This document shows positions 46,424 to 55,189 of a DNA stretch of 64,000 nucleotides, in pieces. This DNA comes from Alphaproteobacteria bacterium (GTDB lineage Bacteria > Pseudomonadota > Alphaproteobacteria > Puniceispirillales > Marisalimonadaceae), in NCBI GenBank assembly GCA_004213885.1, contig SGYL01000003.1:59299-123298 (forward strand), written 5' to 3'. The notes under the pieces are model-generated. The model did no database searches, was not told the origin of the DNA, and saw only the letters and a list, made by a program, of their open reading frames with translations. Each line of letters starts with the position of its first letter. Positions within the stretch are counted from its first letter, which is position 1. The position numbers were made by a program, and so were the translations under genes.

Positions 46424-47889
46424 AAAATACTGATCAAAACTCAAATTATATATCTGGAAAAACTGGTGATTGGGAAATTGTAATAGGTTTAGAAATACAT
46501 GCTCAAGTTTTAAGTAGTTCTAAGCTTTTTTCTGGAGCATCTACTGAATTTGGTAAGGATCCAAATCATAATGTTTCTCTAGTAGATGCCGCGATGCCTG
46601 GGATGTTGCCCGTAATTAATCAAACCTGTATAAAGCAGGCAATAAAATCAGGAATAGCTCTAAATGCTGAGATTAATAAGTACTCTGTTTTTGATAGAAA
46701 AAATTATTTTTATGCTGATTTACCTCAAGGTTATCAAATCAGTCAATATAAATACCCAATTGTAGGTGAGGGTAGTATAAAAATTACAGATGCTAATGGT
46801 GAAGATAAAGTTATAGGAATTGAGAGAATTCATCTCGAACAAGATGCAGGTAAATCTTTGCATGACCAACATCCTAGCAAGTCTTTTATAGATTTAAATA
46901 GAACAGGAGTTGCGTTAATGGAAATTGTTTCTAAACCAGATTTAAGATCACCTGAAGAAGCTGCCTCATATGTAAAGAAAATTAGAACAGTATTAAGGTA
47001 TATTGAAACATGTGATGGAAATATGGAACAAGGATCTTTAAGAGCTGATTGTAATGTATCAGTAAGAAAACCAAATGGAGATTTAGGAACAAGATGTGAA
47101 ATTAAAAATTTAAATTCAATCAAATTTATTTCTCAAGCTATACAATATGAAGCAGAAAGGCAGGTTGAAATATTAGAAAATGGTGGCGTAATTGATCAAG
47201 AAACAAGGTTATTTGACACCTCAACTGGTGAAACTAGATCAATGAGAAGTAAAGAAGATGCTCATGATTACAGATATTTCCCTGACCCAGATCTTTTGCC
47301 ATTAGAACTTAGTGATAGTCAGATCAGTGAGATCAGAAGTGACATGCCCGAATTACCTGATCAATTGGTAGAAAGATTAATTTCTGAATATGGCATAACA
47401 AAATATGACGCTAATGTTATTGTAGAAGAAAAAGAATATGTGCACTATTATGAAAATTCCGCAAAAAATCGAGATGGTAAACTAGTCGTTAATTGGATGA
47501 CCTCCGAGCTATTTGGGTTGTTAAAGAAAAATAATATTCAATTTAATCAAAATCCAATATCTCCAAACCATCTAAATGAACTTGTAGAATTAATTGAAAA
47601 TAAAACAATATCAGGAAAAATTGCTAAAGATGTATTTGAAATAATGTTCGCTACATCTAAGTCACCAAAAATGATTGTTAAAGAAAAGGGCTTAGAACAA
47701 GTTACAGATGATAGTGTTATTGAAGATTTTGTTGATCAAGTAATCAATGAAAATAAAGATAAAGTAAAAGAATATTTAAGCGGAAAAGATAAACTATTTG
47801 GTTTTTTTATTGGACAAGTTATGAAAGTTTCTCAAGGCAAAGCAAATCCAGGTTTAGTAAATAAAATTTTGAAATCAAAATTAAAGTAG
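46420..47889 (+). CDS. gatB: GatB, aspartyl/glutamyl-tRNA amidotransferase subunit B
   Basis: Kinase and tRNA-binding subunit. '[20 protein letters not shown]', '[19 protein letters not shown]', '[12 protein letters not shown]', '[17 protein letters not shown]', and a helical YqeY-like tail ('[18 protein letters not shown]'). The GTG at 46420 overlaps the gatA TGA (GTGA) and has GGAG at 46409-46412, so it is a better start than the TTG at 46381. 489 residues. Confidence 0.95.
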   Translation: MKNTDQNSNYISGKTGDWEIVIGLEIHAQVLSSSKLFSGASTEFGKDPNHNVSLVDAAMPGMLPVINQTCIKQAIKSGIALNAEINKYSVFDRKNYFYADLPQGYQISQYKYPIVGEGSIKITDANGEDKVIGIERIHLEQDAGKSLHDQHPSKSFIDLNRTGVALMEIVSKPDLRSPEEAASYVKKIRTVLRYIETCDGNMEQGSLRADCNVSVRKPNGDLGTRCEIKNLNSIKFISQAIQYEAERQVEILENGGVIDQETRLFDTSTGETRSMRSKEDAHDYRYFPDPDLLPLELSDSQISEIRSDMPELPDQLVERLISEYGITKYDANVIVEEKEYVHYYENSAKNRDGKLVVNWMTSELFGLLKKNNIQFNQNPISPNHLNELVELIENKTISGKIAKDVFEIMFATSKSPKMIVKEKGLEQVTDDSVIEDFVDQVINENKDKVKEYLSGKDKLFGFFIGQVMKVSQGKANPGLVNKILKSKLK

Positions 47890-47893
47890 ATTT

Positions 47894-48793
47894 TTATTTC
47901 CAGTTTGAAACAAATATAGCAATAATTATTAGCCCTATAGCAACAAATATTCTAGAACTTATTATTTCATTTAATATAAAATGACCCAGTATAGTAGCAC
48001 TAATTGGGTTGAACCCAAGTGTTATAGAGGCCTGTGTCGGTGAAATCATTTGTAAAGCCTTTCCCCATAAATACATCATTAAAACACCTCCAGGTATAAT
48101 TAACATGAATAGGTATAAATAATTTATATCAGTCAGAAATAGAACATTTGATATTTTTTCTCCAACTACAAGACAAATTAACATCGTTGATATAGATCCT
48201 GAAAATAATGTAAAAATTAATACATTTACATTCCCATATTTTTTTAAAAACTTTCCGGAAAAAACCGTAAAAACTGACGCAGAAATCACACCAATTGTCA
48301 TTAAAATGTCTCCTTTGATAGGGTGTGGTGCTGTTGGATCTATAAATTCACTTAAACAAAAATAAACTCCTGAAAAGGCAATAATAACGGAAATCAATTT
48401 TGAAAGTGAAAAAGATTCTATTTTAAAAAAACAGGCAATAATTATGGTAAAAATAGGCATTGTTGCATATAAAAGGCCTGCTCTAGATGATGTAGTGATT
48501 TCCAAGCCAAGAGCCATAAATACAGGGAAAAGTGTGAACATAAATATTCCAATTAGAGCCATGTATATAAGATCATTTTTTTGAAAGATCATTTTTTTGA
48601 AACTAATAAAAAAAAATATTAAAAATAACAGCCCGGTAAACCCATATCTAACAAAACTAATGACCAAAGGATCAAGAGAAGTTACTAAAGCCCTTGTAAA
48701 TACAAAAGTTGTTCCTCCAAGCATCGCCGAAAAAGAAGAACAAACACAACCTATAAAAAAATATAAATAAGTGTTTTTTTGATTGCTTGGCAT
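47894..48793 (-). CDS. EamA/DMT-family transporter
   Basis: Drug/metabolite transporter of 299 residues with ten hydrophobic helices and two EamA repeats ('GGTTFVFTRALVTSLDPLVI' opens the first, 'KGDILMTIGVISASVFTVFS' the second). Substrates in this family range from amino acids to nucleotides and cannot be read from sequence. Convergent with gatB (4 bases between stops), divergent from the aldo/keto reductase. Confidence 0.88.
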   Translation of the reverse strand: MPSNQKNTYLYFFIGCVCSSFSAMLGGTTFVFTRALVTSLDPLVISFVRYGFTGLLFLIFFFISFKKMIFQKNDLIYMALIGIFMFTLFPVFMALGLEITTSSRAGLLYATMPIFTIIIACFFKIESFSLSKLISVIIAFSGVYFCLSEFIDPTAPHPIKGDILMTIGVISASVFTVFSGKFLKKYGNVNVLIFTLFSGSISTMLICLVVGEKISNVLFLTDINYLYLFMLIIPGGVLMMYLWGKALQMISPTQASITLGFNPISATILGHFILNEIISSRIFVAIGLIIIAIFVSNWK

Positions 48794-48837
48794 GAATTAG
48801 TTTTTATTTTAAAGTATGAATTGAGAGTTATTGATAC

Positions 48838-49818
48838 ATGAAAAGTAGAAGATTTGGAAGAACAGAATTTAAGATTTCACAGCTCACATTGGGCGGTGGC
48901 TGGGTAGGAGGTATATTAATTGATCCAGATAAAGAAATAATGCATAAGGCGCTTTCGCAGGCATCAGAAAAAGGTATTAATTGGATTGATACAGCTGAAT
49001 CTTATAGCGAAGGAAAATCTGAAAAAAATATAGGTGATCTTTTACCACTATTTTCTAATGATACATTTAAAATTTCTACAAAGGCTAGATTAGATCCTAA
49101 TAGTAGTGAAAGCATTGTATCCCAGATAGACCGAAAAATTGATGCATCATTAGGAAGGCTTCAAAGAAATTTTGTAGAATTATATCAACTGCATAATCGT
49201 ATACAAAATATTAGTGACAAAAATAATTTTTCTGTGAAAGATATTTTAAAAAAAGGTGGTGTTGCAGATGCCATGGAAAAGTTTAAATCTGATGGAAGAA
49301 TAAAATCTATTGGAATAACGGCATTAGGTGATATTGATGCCATTAATGAAGTTGTGTTAAGTGATTGTTTTGATGTTGCACAGATTTACTATAATTTATT
49401 AAATCCAAGTGCTTCTTTCAGTTCGCCAGGAAAATGGGATGATCATAATTTTTCAAATTTAATTAAGAATTGTGAATCTAAAGATATGGGTTTAATGAAC
49501 ATTAGAATTTATGCTGCGGGATATTTAGCAACTGATCAAAGACATGGAAGAGAAATACCAATTACATTTGGAATTGATGAAACGGAACTAAATAAAAGAG
49601 TTGAAAAAATTAATTTTATTTTAAAAGATATTCAAGGAACTAATGCTCAAAAAGCATTAAGATATGGGCTATCAAATGATAATATGTCTACAATAGTAAT
49701 TGGACTTGCAAAGATTTCGCATCTTGAGGAAGCATTAGAAGGATATGAAATCGGTAGTCTTGATGAAGAGATTTTGAAGAAAATTGAAGAATTACAAAAT
49801 AATAATTTTATTAATTGA
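48838..49818 (+). CDS. Aldo/keto reductase
   Basis: NADPH-dependent TIM-barrel oxidoreductase (326 aa). Catalytic tetrad: Asp and Tyr in 'DTAESYSEGKSE', Lys in 'KISTKARLD', His in 'LYQLHNR'. 'ALRYGLSNDNMSTIVIGLAK' is the cofactor region near the C-terminus. Resembles the galactose/threose dehydrogenase-like branch. Substrate unknown. Ten bases before the PanE-like gene, so probably cotranscribed with it. Confidence 0.9.
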   Translation: MKSRRFGRTEFKISQLTLGGGWVGGILIDPDKEIMHKALSQASEKGINWIDTAESYSEGKSEKNIGDLLPLFSNDTFKISTKARLDPNSSESIVSQIDRKIDASLGRLQRNFVELYQLHNRIQNISDKNNFSVKDILKKGGVADAMEKFKSDGRIKSIGITALGDIDAINEVVLSDCFDVAQIYYNLLNPSASFSSPGKWDDHNFSNLIKNCESKDMGLMNIRIYAAGYLATDQRHGREIPITFGIDETELNKRVEKINFILKDIQGTNAQKALRYGLSNDNMSTIVIGLAKISHLEEALEGYEIGSLDEEILKKIEELQNNNFIN

Positions 49819-49827
49819 GGTTTTATA

Positions 49828-50751
49828 ATGAAAGTTTTAATTTTAGGTGTTGGTGGGTTAGGGGCCTTTTTTGGTGCACACATACAAAAAACAAATTGTG
49901 ATGTAACATTTTTAGTAAGAGAAAATACTAAAAAACTAATTTCAGAACATGGAATTAAAATAGTAAGTGATTTTGGTAATTTTAAAATAAAGCCGGTTTT
50001 AATAACAAAAAAAGATCTTAAGGTAAATTACGATGTAGTTATCATTTCATGCAAAGCATATGACTTAGATGAAGCAATTAATGATTTAAAACCTAGTCAA
50101 AAAAATGCTGTTATAATTCCTCTCTTAAATGGTCAGGCACATATCAATAAATTAGAAAAAGCGTTTAAAAAAGAAAATGTTTTTGGTGGTGTTGCCCATG
50201 TTAGTTCAAATACTAATGCTCCTGGAGAGATAAAACATGTTGGTAAAATAAAACGATTAAGTTTTGGCCCTCGTTATAAGGGAAATGAAGAAATTGCAAA
50301 TGATTTCTACCAATTATGCCGTAAAGCAGATTTTCAAACAATTTTGAGTGAAGATATAAACCAGGACATTTGGGAAAAATGGATTTTCCTTGCAACTATT
50401 GCAGGCGCAACTACTCTATTTCAAACAAGTATAGATAATATAAATACAAAATCTAATGGAAAAATCTTTATTCAAAATCTTTGGAATGAATGCATTAATA
50501 TATCAAAAGAAAATGGATATGAATTAAGAACCGAGTCTAAAAGTTTACATGAAGATCTGTTGTTCAAGTCTGACTACCCATTTAAGGCATCAATGCTTGT
50601 AGATATGGAAAAAAAATTAATGACAGAACACGAGCATATATTCTTTGAATTTATAAAACTTGGAAAAAAGAAAAAGTTAAATACAAGTTTGTTAGAAACT
50701 TGTTATCTAAATATGAGTATTTACGAAGATAATTTAAATAAAGAAGGTTAA
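49828..50751 (+). CDS. Ketopantoate reductase-family protein (ApbA/PanE-like)
   Basis: 307-residue NADPH-dependent reductase. 'LGVGGLGAFFGAHI' is the nucleotide loop, and the catalytic Lys is in the 'WEKWIFLATIAGATTL' helix. The C-terminal 'KASMLVDMEKKLMTEHEHI' matches the family's 'SMLxDxxxGRxTExDxI' but with replacements, as often seen in paralogues. It may make pantoate for CoA, but many members reduce other 2-oxoacids; the neighbouring aldo/keto reductase gives no further clue. Confidence 0.82.
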   Translation: MKVLILGVGGLGAFFGAHIQKTNCDVTFLVRENTKKLISEHGIKIVSDFGNFKIKPVLITKKDLKVNYDVVIISCKAYDLDEAINDLKPSQKNAVIIPLLNGQAHINKLEKAFKKENVFGGVAHVSSNTNAPGEIKHVGKIKRLSFGPRYKGNEEIANDFYQLCRKADFQTILSEDINQDIWEKWIFLATIAGATTLFQTSIDNINTKSNGKIFIQNLWNECINISKENGYELRTESKSLHEDLLFKSDYPFKASMLVDMEKKLMTEHEHIFFEFIKLGKKKKLNTSLLETCYLNMSIYEDNLNKEG

Positions 50752-50758
50752 ATAAATT

Positions 50759-50923
50759 TTAATATTCTTTATTTTTTTTATTTATCATAGTTGATCTATA
50801 CAATTCTATAATCTCAGTTCTACTTTTTTGATTAATTAAATTATTTTCATCTACATGAGTATTTATTTTAGGAGAAAATATAGTAATTTTGTAAAGTAAA
50901 GAAATAAGTGTGATAGGGTCCAT
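50759..50923 (-). CDS. Small hypothetical protein (54 aa)
   Basis: A short open frame beginning 'MDPITLISLLYKITIF' and ending with a charged helix ('RTEIIELYRSTMINKKNKEY'). An amphipathic first helix and the space between two minus-strand stops make it plausible, but no ribosome site is clear. A TTG at 50950 would extend it by 9 residues. Family not recognised. Confidence 0.35.
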   Translation of the reverse strand: MDPITLISLLYKITIFSPKINTHVDENNLINQKSRTEIIELYRSTMINKKNKEY

Positions 50924-50956
50924 TATTTGAATTTGCAAGCAGTATGCCAAATTAAT

Positions 50957-51757
50957 TTAGGTGCCAACCTTTAATGAACTTATCATACCTCTTAAAGTTG
51001 CTACTACACTCAATGCTGTGATTTTACCAGTTCCTGGATTTTCAACTGATTGAATGTTTTCAATTTCTATTTTAAAATTTGAGCTATCAGATTTCACCAG
51101 AATTGTATGAGTGTTTTTAGTTATAGTTGGGTCTGCCCAAATTTCAAGTTGAGTTTTTTTAGCACCAACCCCAGCTAGACCAACTGCTGCAGCTACGTTG
51201 ACATTAGCGGGAAAAGCTTTAGCCCCTTCTAATGCATTATCTGAAAATATAAGTTTTGGTTCATTTAAGTTTTCTAATTTTATTTTATTTTCTACAACAA
51301 ATTTAGCTTTAATTAATGCATTGGGAGGTTTTCTTGTTATCATCTTAACATAATCAACTTTTCCTTCTGAAACAGCACTTAGCCCGTCTAGTCCAATAAT
51401 AGCTCCAGATGCTAAAAATATTTGGGTGGAATATTCTCTGGCTTTATTAATTATTTCTTGGTTTTCTAAAATTCCTGCACCACTTACTGTAATTAACTTA
51501 GTTTTACAATCAAAACATTTCTGGATTATTTCTTTAAATGCCTCTTTAGGGGCGCAATCTATAATTACATCAGATTTTTTGCAAATTTCATCAAGACTAA
51601 AATATCTCAAAGGTGAATTAAATGAAGACGTTTTGTCAATTATTTTATTTTTTGTTCTGGAATGAACACCTATGACATTAAATATATCTGTTTCCTTATC
51701 TAACTTTTTTGCAACATCGAATCCTATTGCTCCAAAACCAATAATTCCAATTTTCAT
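50957..51757 (-). CDS. nadX: L-aspartate dehydrogenase
   Basis: NAD(P)-dependent oxidation of aspartate to iminoaspartate, used for NAD synthesis or, after hydrolysis, as a source of oxaloacetate and ammonia. 'IGIIGFGAIGFDVAKKL' binds the cofactor; 'ASGAIIGLDGLSAVSEG' and 'FPANVNVAAAVGLAGVGA' with 'EIWADP' are family signatures. 266 residues; the ATG at 51757 has GGAG 8 bases upstream and begins 2 bases after the preceding gene's stop. No nadA or nadC is nearby; its partner gene is the gamma-glutamyltransferase. Confidence 0.9.
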   Translation of the reverse strand: MKIGIIGFGAIGFDVAKKLDKETDIFNVIGVHSRTKNKIIDKTSSFNSPLRYFSLDEICKKSDVIIDCAPKEAFKEIIQKCFDCKTKLITVSGAGILENQEIINKAREYSTQIFLASGAIIGLDGLSAVSEGKVDYVKMITRKPPNALIKAKFVVENKIKLENLNEPKLIFSDNALEGAKAFPANVNVAAAVGLAGVGAKKTQLEIWADPTITKNTHTILVKSDSSNFKIEIENIQSVENPGTGKITALSVVATLRGMISSLKVGT

Positions 51758-51758
51758 T

Positions 51759-53567
51759 TTATCTCCCAATTGCGTAGCCTTGCATAAACCTTGGATTTGC
51801 GGCTGCTTTTAGGATTTTATTATTTATCGATGCGGCAGTCATTCTTCCAAGTGACCAATCTGCTTCAACAGTAACATTGTGACCTCTTCTTTTTAAGTCT
51901 TTAATAGAATTGTGTGAAAATCTATTTTCCATAAATAAACTTCCTATGTCAGTTTCTCTTGGAAAAAAAGAATTTGGAAAATGAAATGTACTAAAGCCTG
52001 GAGCATCAATAGCCTCTTGTAAATTTAAACCAAAATGAATATGACGTAGAAGAAAATGTAAAGACCATTGATCTTGTTGATCTCCACCTGGTGTTCCAAA
52101 CACCATATATGGCGTATCATCTTTAAAAGCAAAAGATGGGGATAGTGTAGTTCTTGGGCGTTTCTTAGGGGCCAAGGATGCAGGTGATTTATCATCTAAC
52201 CAAAACATTTGAGCTCTGTTTGATAAACAAAAGCCAAGTTCTGGAATTATTGGTGAGCTCTGTAGCCATCCTCCACTTGGAGTAGCTGTTACCATATTGC
52301 CCCATTGATCTATGATATCAAAATGAGTTGTATCACCTGAGGTCTGTCCATCAGAATTAGTTGTAAGGTCATCAAATTTTGCTACAGTTGGCTCTCCTAT
52401 ATCATATTTTGAATTTGATTCCTTTGTTTCTCCTTTTTTCCTTACAATTACTGGGCCACCAAAACCTTCTATATTTCCTGGTCTAACTTCTAGTGAAGCT
52501 TTCTCAGTTATAAGTTTTGCCCTTTTAACATTATATTCACGACTTAATAAGTGATCTATTGGTACATTTACAAAATTTGGATCTCCGTAAAAAGCTTCTC
52601 TATCTGCAAAAGCTAATTTAGTTGCTTCTGTAATTATATGAACAAATTCTGGTGCATCTTCATTAAATTTTGATAGATCAAAATGATCTAAAATTGCTAA
52701 TTGCTGAAGGAAGCTAGGTCCTTGACCCCAGACATCAGTTTTAAAAATTTCAAAATTTTTATATTTGAAAGATCTTGGTTTTTCTTCCTGTGCCTGCCAA
52801 TTAGCCAAATCATCACCATCTAGTAATCCGTTATGTTTTCTGTCAGATGTGTCAATGAAGTAGTTATTTTTACAAAAATTATGAATTTTCTCTGCAACAA
52901 AACCTGATTTCCAAATTTCTCTAGCTTTTTCTATTTGTTTTTCACGATTAGAAGAAAAGGAGGACGAAGCATTAATTATTTTTTGGTATGTCTCACCCAT
53001 TTTTTTATTTGAAAAAAAATCTCCTACATTTGGTAATTTTCCATTAGGTAGATAAATTTCAGCAGAATATTTCCAATCTTCTAAAAAAAGATCTTTCACT
53101 GATTTTATTGTATTTATTATATTTGGCACAAGTGGATAACCTTTTTGAGAGATAGATATTGCTGGTTCAAGAACTTCACTTAATTTCATAGAGCCATACT
53201 TTAATAGCAAAAGCATCCAAGCATCGAATGCTCCTGGGACAACAGCTGCCAAAAGACCGCTTCCTGGAACAACGTTAAAACCCAGATTCTTGTAATAATC
53301 AATTGTTGCTTTTTGGGGAGCAACTCCTTGACCACAAATTACTTTGGGTGGCTGATTGTTTTTTGAAAAAATTATTGGGACTTCTCCACCAGGACCATTT
53401 AGATGGGGTTCTACAACTTGCAAGGTAAACCCTGTGGCAACTGCGGCATCAAAAGCATTCCCACCTTTTTCTAGTATTGACATGCCAACAGCTGTGGCTA
53501 TCCAATGTGTGCTTGTAACAACACCAAAGTTACCTGTTATTTCAGGTCTAGTTGTAAAATTAAACAA
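51759..53567 (-). CDS. Gamma-glutamyltransferase-family Ntn hydrolase, no signal peptide
   Basis: 602-residue member of the gamma-glutamyltranspeptidase family. The precursor would cut itself before Thr413 ('SGDTTHFDIID'), giving a large and a small subunit; 'GGNAFDAAVATGFTLQVVEP' and 'PGGDQQDQWSLHFLLRHIHF' are family blocks. The start is a TTG at 53567 with AAGGA nearby; an in-frame stop lies just upstream, so no signal peptide can be added. The protein is therefore predicted cytoplasmic, unlike classical GGT. It forms a unit with nadX and is divergent from tctCBA. True substrate (glutathione-like or another amide) unknown. Confidence 0.88.
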   Translation of the reverse strand: MFNFTTRPEITGNFGVVTSTHWIATAVGMSILEKGGNAFDAAVATGFTLQVVEPHLNGPGGEVPIIFSKNNQPPKVICGQGVAPQKATIDYYKNLGFNVVPGSGLLAAVVPGAFDAWMLLLLKYGSMKLSEVLEPAISISQKGYPLVPNIINTIKSVKDLFLEDWKYSAEIYLPNGKLPNVGDFFSNKKMGETYQKIINASSSFSSNREKQIEKAREIWKSGFVAEKIHNFCKNNYFIDTSDRKHNGLLDGDDLANWQAQEEKPRSFKYKNFEIFKTDVWGQGPSFLQQLAILDHFDLSKFNEDAPEFVHIITEATKLAFADREAFYGDPNFVNVPIDHLLSREYNVKRAKLITEKASLEVRPGNIEGFGGPVIVRKKGETKESNSKYDIGEPTVAKFDDLTTNSDGQTSGDTTHFDIIDQWGNMVTATPSGGWLQSSPIIPELGFCLSNRAQMFWLDDKSPASLAPKKRPRTTLSPSFAFKDDTPYMVFGTPGGDQQDQWSLHFLLRHIHFGLNLQEAIDAPGFSTFHFPNSFFPRETDIGSLFMENRFSHNSIKDLKRRGHNVTVEADWSLGRMTAASINNKILKAAANPRFMQGYAIGR

Positions 53568-53611
53568 AATTTATAATCCTTAGTTTTATATCGAAGTTTT
53601 TCTCTAAAAAA

Positions 53612-53640
53612 TTGACACAGCATCAAAATTTTATCAAGAT
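53612..53640 (+). promoter_or_regulatory. Candidate sigma-70 promoter of tctC
   Basis: TTGACA at 53612-53617 is a perfect -35 hexamer; 17 bases later is CAAGAT at 53635-53640, a poor -10. Transcription would begin about 53647, 22 bases before the tctC ATG. The weak -10 would fit an activated promoter. Low certainty. Confidence 0.35.
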
Positions 53641-53668
53641 TATTTAAACAATATATACGGAGAGATTA

Positions 53669-54643
53669 ATGATTTTTAACAAAATGTTTAAATTAATAGT
53701 TGCTTCCACAGCTTTAATTTTTACAACAATTGGTTTTTCGCATTCTGCAAGTATGCCATGTGGTACCGCAAAATTGATAGTGCCTTGGGGTGCTGGTGGT
53801 GGTACTGATGTAATTTTTAGACAAATGGTTGATAAAATAAATAAAAATGGTGCAAAGCCACAATTGCAAGTTGTAAACGTTTCCGGTCAAGGTGGAAATA
53901 AAGGTGCTAAACAAGCATCTAAGGCTAAGCCCAACGGATGTACATTATTTGCAATTCACCAAAGTGCAATTACAAGCTATTTCACAGGTCGAATTGATAT
54001 AACGTGGGATGCATTTGAAACTATTTCTATGGTGACATCTACACCTTCAATCATTGGTGCAAATGTTAATACCCCTTATAATAATTTATCTGAGCTTGTA
54101 ACAGCTGCAAAGAAAGCTCCTGGGACTATCACTGCGGGTGGTACATTTGGATCAACTAGTCAGTTTGTTTTTCTTTTACTTGAAGATGCGGCAGGTGTGA
54201 AATTTAAACATGTTTCTTATGACGGAACTAAGCAAAGGATGACAGCACTCCTTGCTGATAATATCAAACTTGGTGAAATCAATTTAGCTGCTGCAATTAA
54301 GTTTATAAAGGCAGGAAAGTTAAAAGCACTTGGTGTAACCAATGATGCAAGGCTTGATCAAATACCAGATATTAAAACTGCTAAAGAGCAAGGCACCAAT
54401 GTTATTTATGCAGTTGAAAGGGGTGTAGTTGCTCCTAAAGGTACTTCAGCCGAAATACTTCAACACTACGCCAAAATGTTTGAGGGTGCAGCTATGGATA
54501 AAGATTTTAAAGCTGCTATGCATAAAAAAGGTATCTTAATTAATTATAAGGGACCTGAGGATTACAAAAAGCATCTTCAAGCAACTTACGACTACTGGAA
54601 ACCAATCGCTAAGCAGGTTGGCGTATACAAAAGAAAAGACTAA
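53669..54643 (+). CDS. tctC: TctC-family periplasmic solute-binding protein
   Basis: Substrate-binding protein of a tripartite tricarboxylate transporter (TTT). A signal sequence ends near 'GFSHSAS'; 'TAKLIVPWGAGGGTDVIFRQ', 'NVSGQGGNKGAKQASKAKPNG' and 'ERGVVAPKGTSAEI' match the Bug/TctC fold. 324 residues. A GGAGAG site precedes the ATG. TTT receptors bind citrate, other carboxylates or amino acids; ligand unknown here. A terminator-like hairpin after the gene separates it from tctB and tctA. Confidence 0.93.
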   Translation: MIFNKMFKLIVASTALIFTTIGFSHSASMPCGTAKLIVPWGAGGGTDVIFRQMVDKINKNGAKPQLQVVNVSGQGGNKGAKQASKAKPNGCTLFAIHQSAITSYFTGRIDITWDAFETISMVTSTPSIIGANVNTPYNNLSELVTAAKKAPGTITAGGTFGSTSQFVFLLLEDAAGVKFKHVSYDGTKQRMTALLADNIKLGEINLAAAIKFIKAGKLKALGVTNDARLDQIPDIKTAKEQGTNVIYAVERGVVAPKGTSAEILQHYAKMFEGAAMDKDFKAAMHKKGILINYKGPEDYKKHLQATYDYWKPIAKQVGVYKRKD

Positions 54644-54653
54644 GTTAAATTAC

Positions 54654-54688
54654 AAAGAAGAGATAATTTAATTATCTCTTCTTTTTTC
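54654..54688 (+). terminator. Rho-independent terminator/attenuator between tctC and tctB
   Basis: An inverted repeat 'AAAGAAGAGATAAT' (from 54654) pairs with its complement up to 54684, with a 3-base loop, then a T-rich run continues to about 54692. The stem has a dozen paired bases and ends in T's, the form of an intrinsic terminator. It lies inside the tct operon, 11 bases before the tctB ATG. Confidence 0.85.
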
Positions 54689-54702
54689 TTTTACAATGAG
54701 TA

Positions 54703-55185
54703 ATGAAAATTAACAAAGATACAATTGTTTCAATATTTCTTTTGATCTTCTGTGGAATAATGATTAACAGCAGTTATTATATTGAAGATCCAGGATATCA
54801 AGGTATGAAAGCAAGTTTTTGGCCCAGAATAATTTTGTGGCTCTTGTCTATTATGTCTCTTGTAATGTTGGTAAAGTCTTTTGCAGATAATGTTGATAGT
54901 ATTAAGGCAGGATCATTTTCAAAAATTAATTATATGCAATTTAAAAATGCTTTAATTTGTTTTGGCATGTTTATATTTTTCCTAACATTTTTAGAATATT
55001 TAGGAATGCTTATAGGAGGAATTTTATTTGTATTTGGTTTATTAACTTTTCTAGGTGGATTTTCTATAAAAAAATCAACTAATCATTTAATCATTTCAGT
55101 TGTTACGATAGGTGTCATGTGGTCTATTTTTACTTTTGGTTTGAAGGTTATTCTGCCAGAAGGTGAACTTATCAGAATTTGGTAA
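54703..55185 (+). CDS. tctB: TctB-family small membrane subunit
   Basis: 160-residue protein with four hydrophobic helices ('IVSIFLLIFCGIMINSSYYI', 'LLSIMSLVMLVKSF', 'ALICFGMFIFFLTFLEYLG', 'LIISVVTIGVMWSIFTFGLK'), ending 'LPEGELIRIW', typical for TctB. Auxiliary subunit of the TTT permease. Starts just downstream of the hairpin and 4 bases before tctA. Confidence 0.88.
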   Translation: MKINKDTIVSIFLLIFCGIMINSSYYIEDPGYQGMKASFWPRIILWLLSIMSLVMLVKSFADNVDSIKAGSFSKINYMQFKNALICFGMFIFFLTFLEYLGMLIGGILFVFGLLTFLGGFSIKKSTNHLIISVVTIGVMWSIFTFGLKVILPEGELIRIW

Positions 55186-55189
55186 AAAT

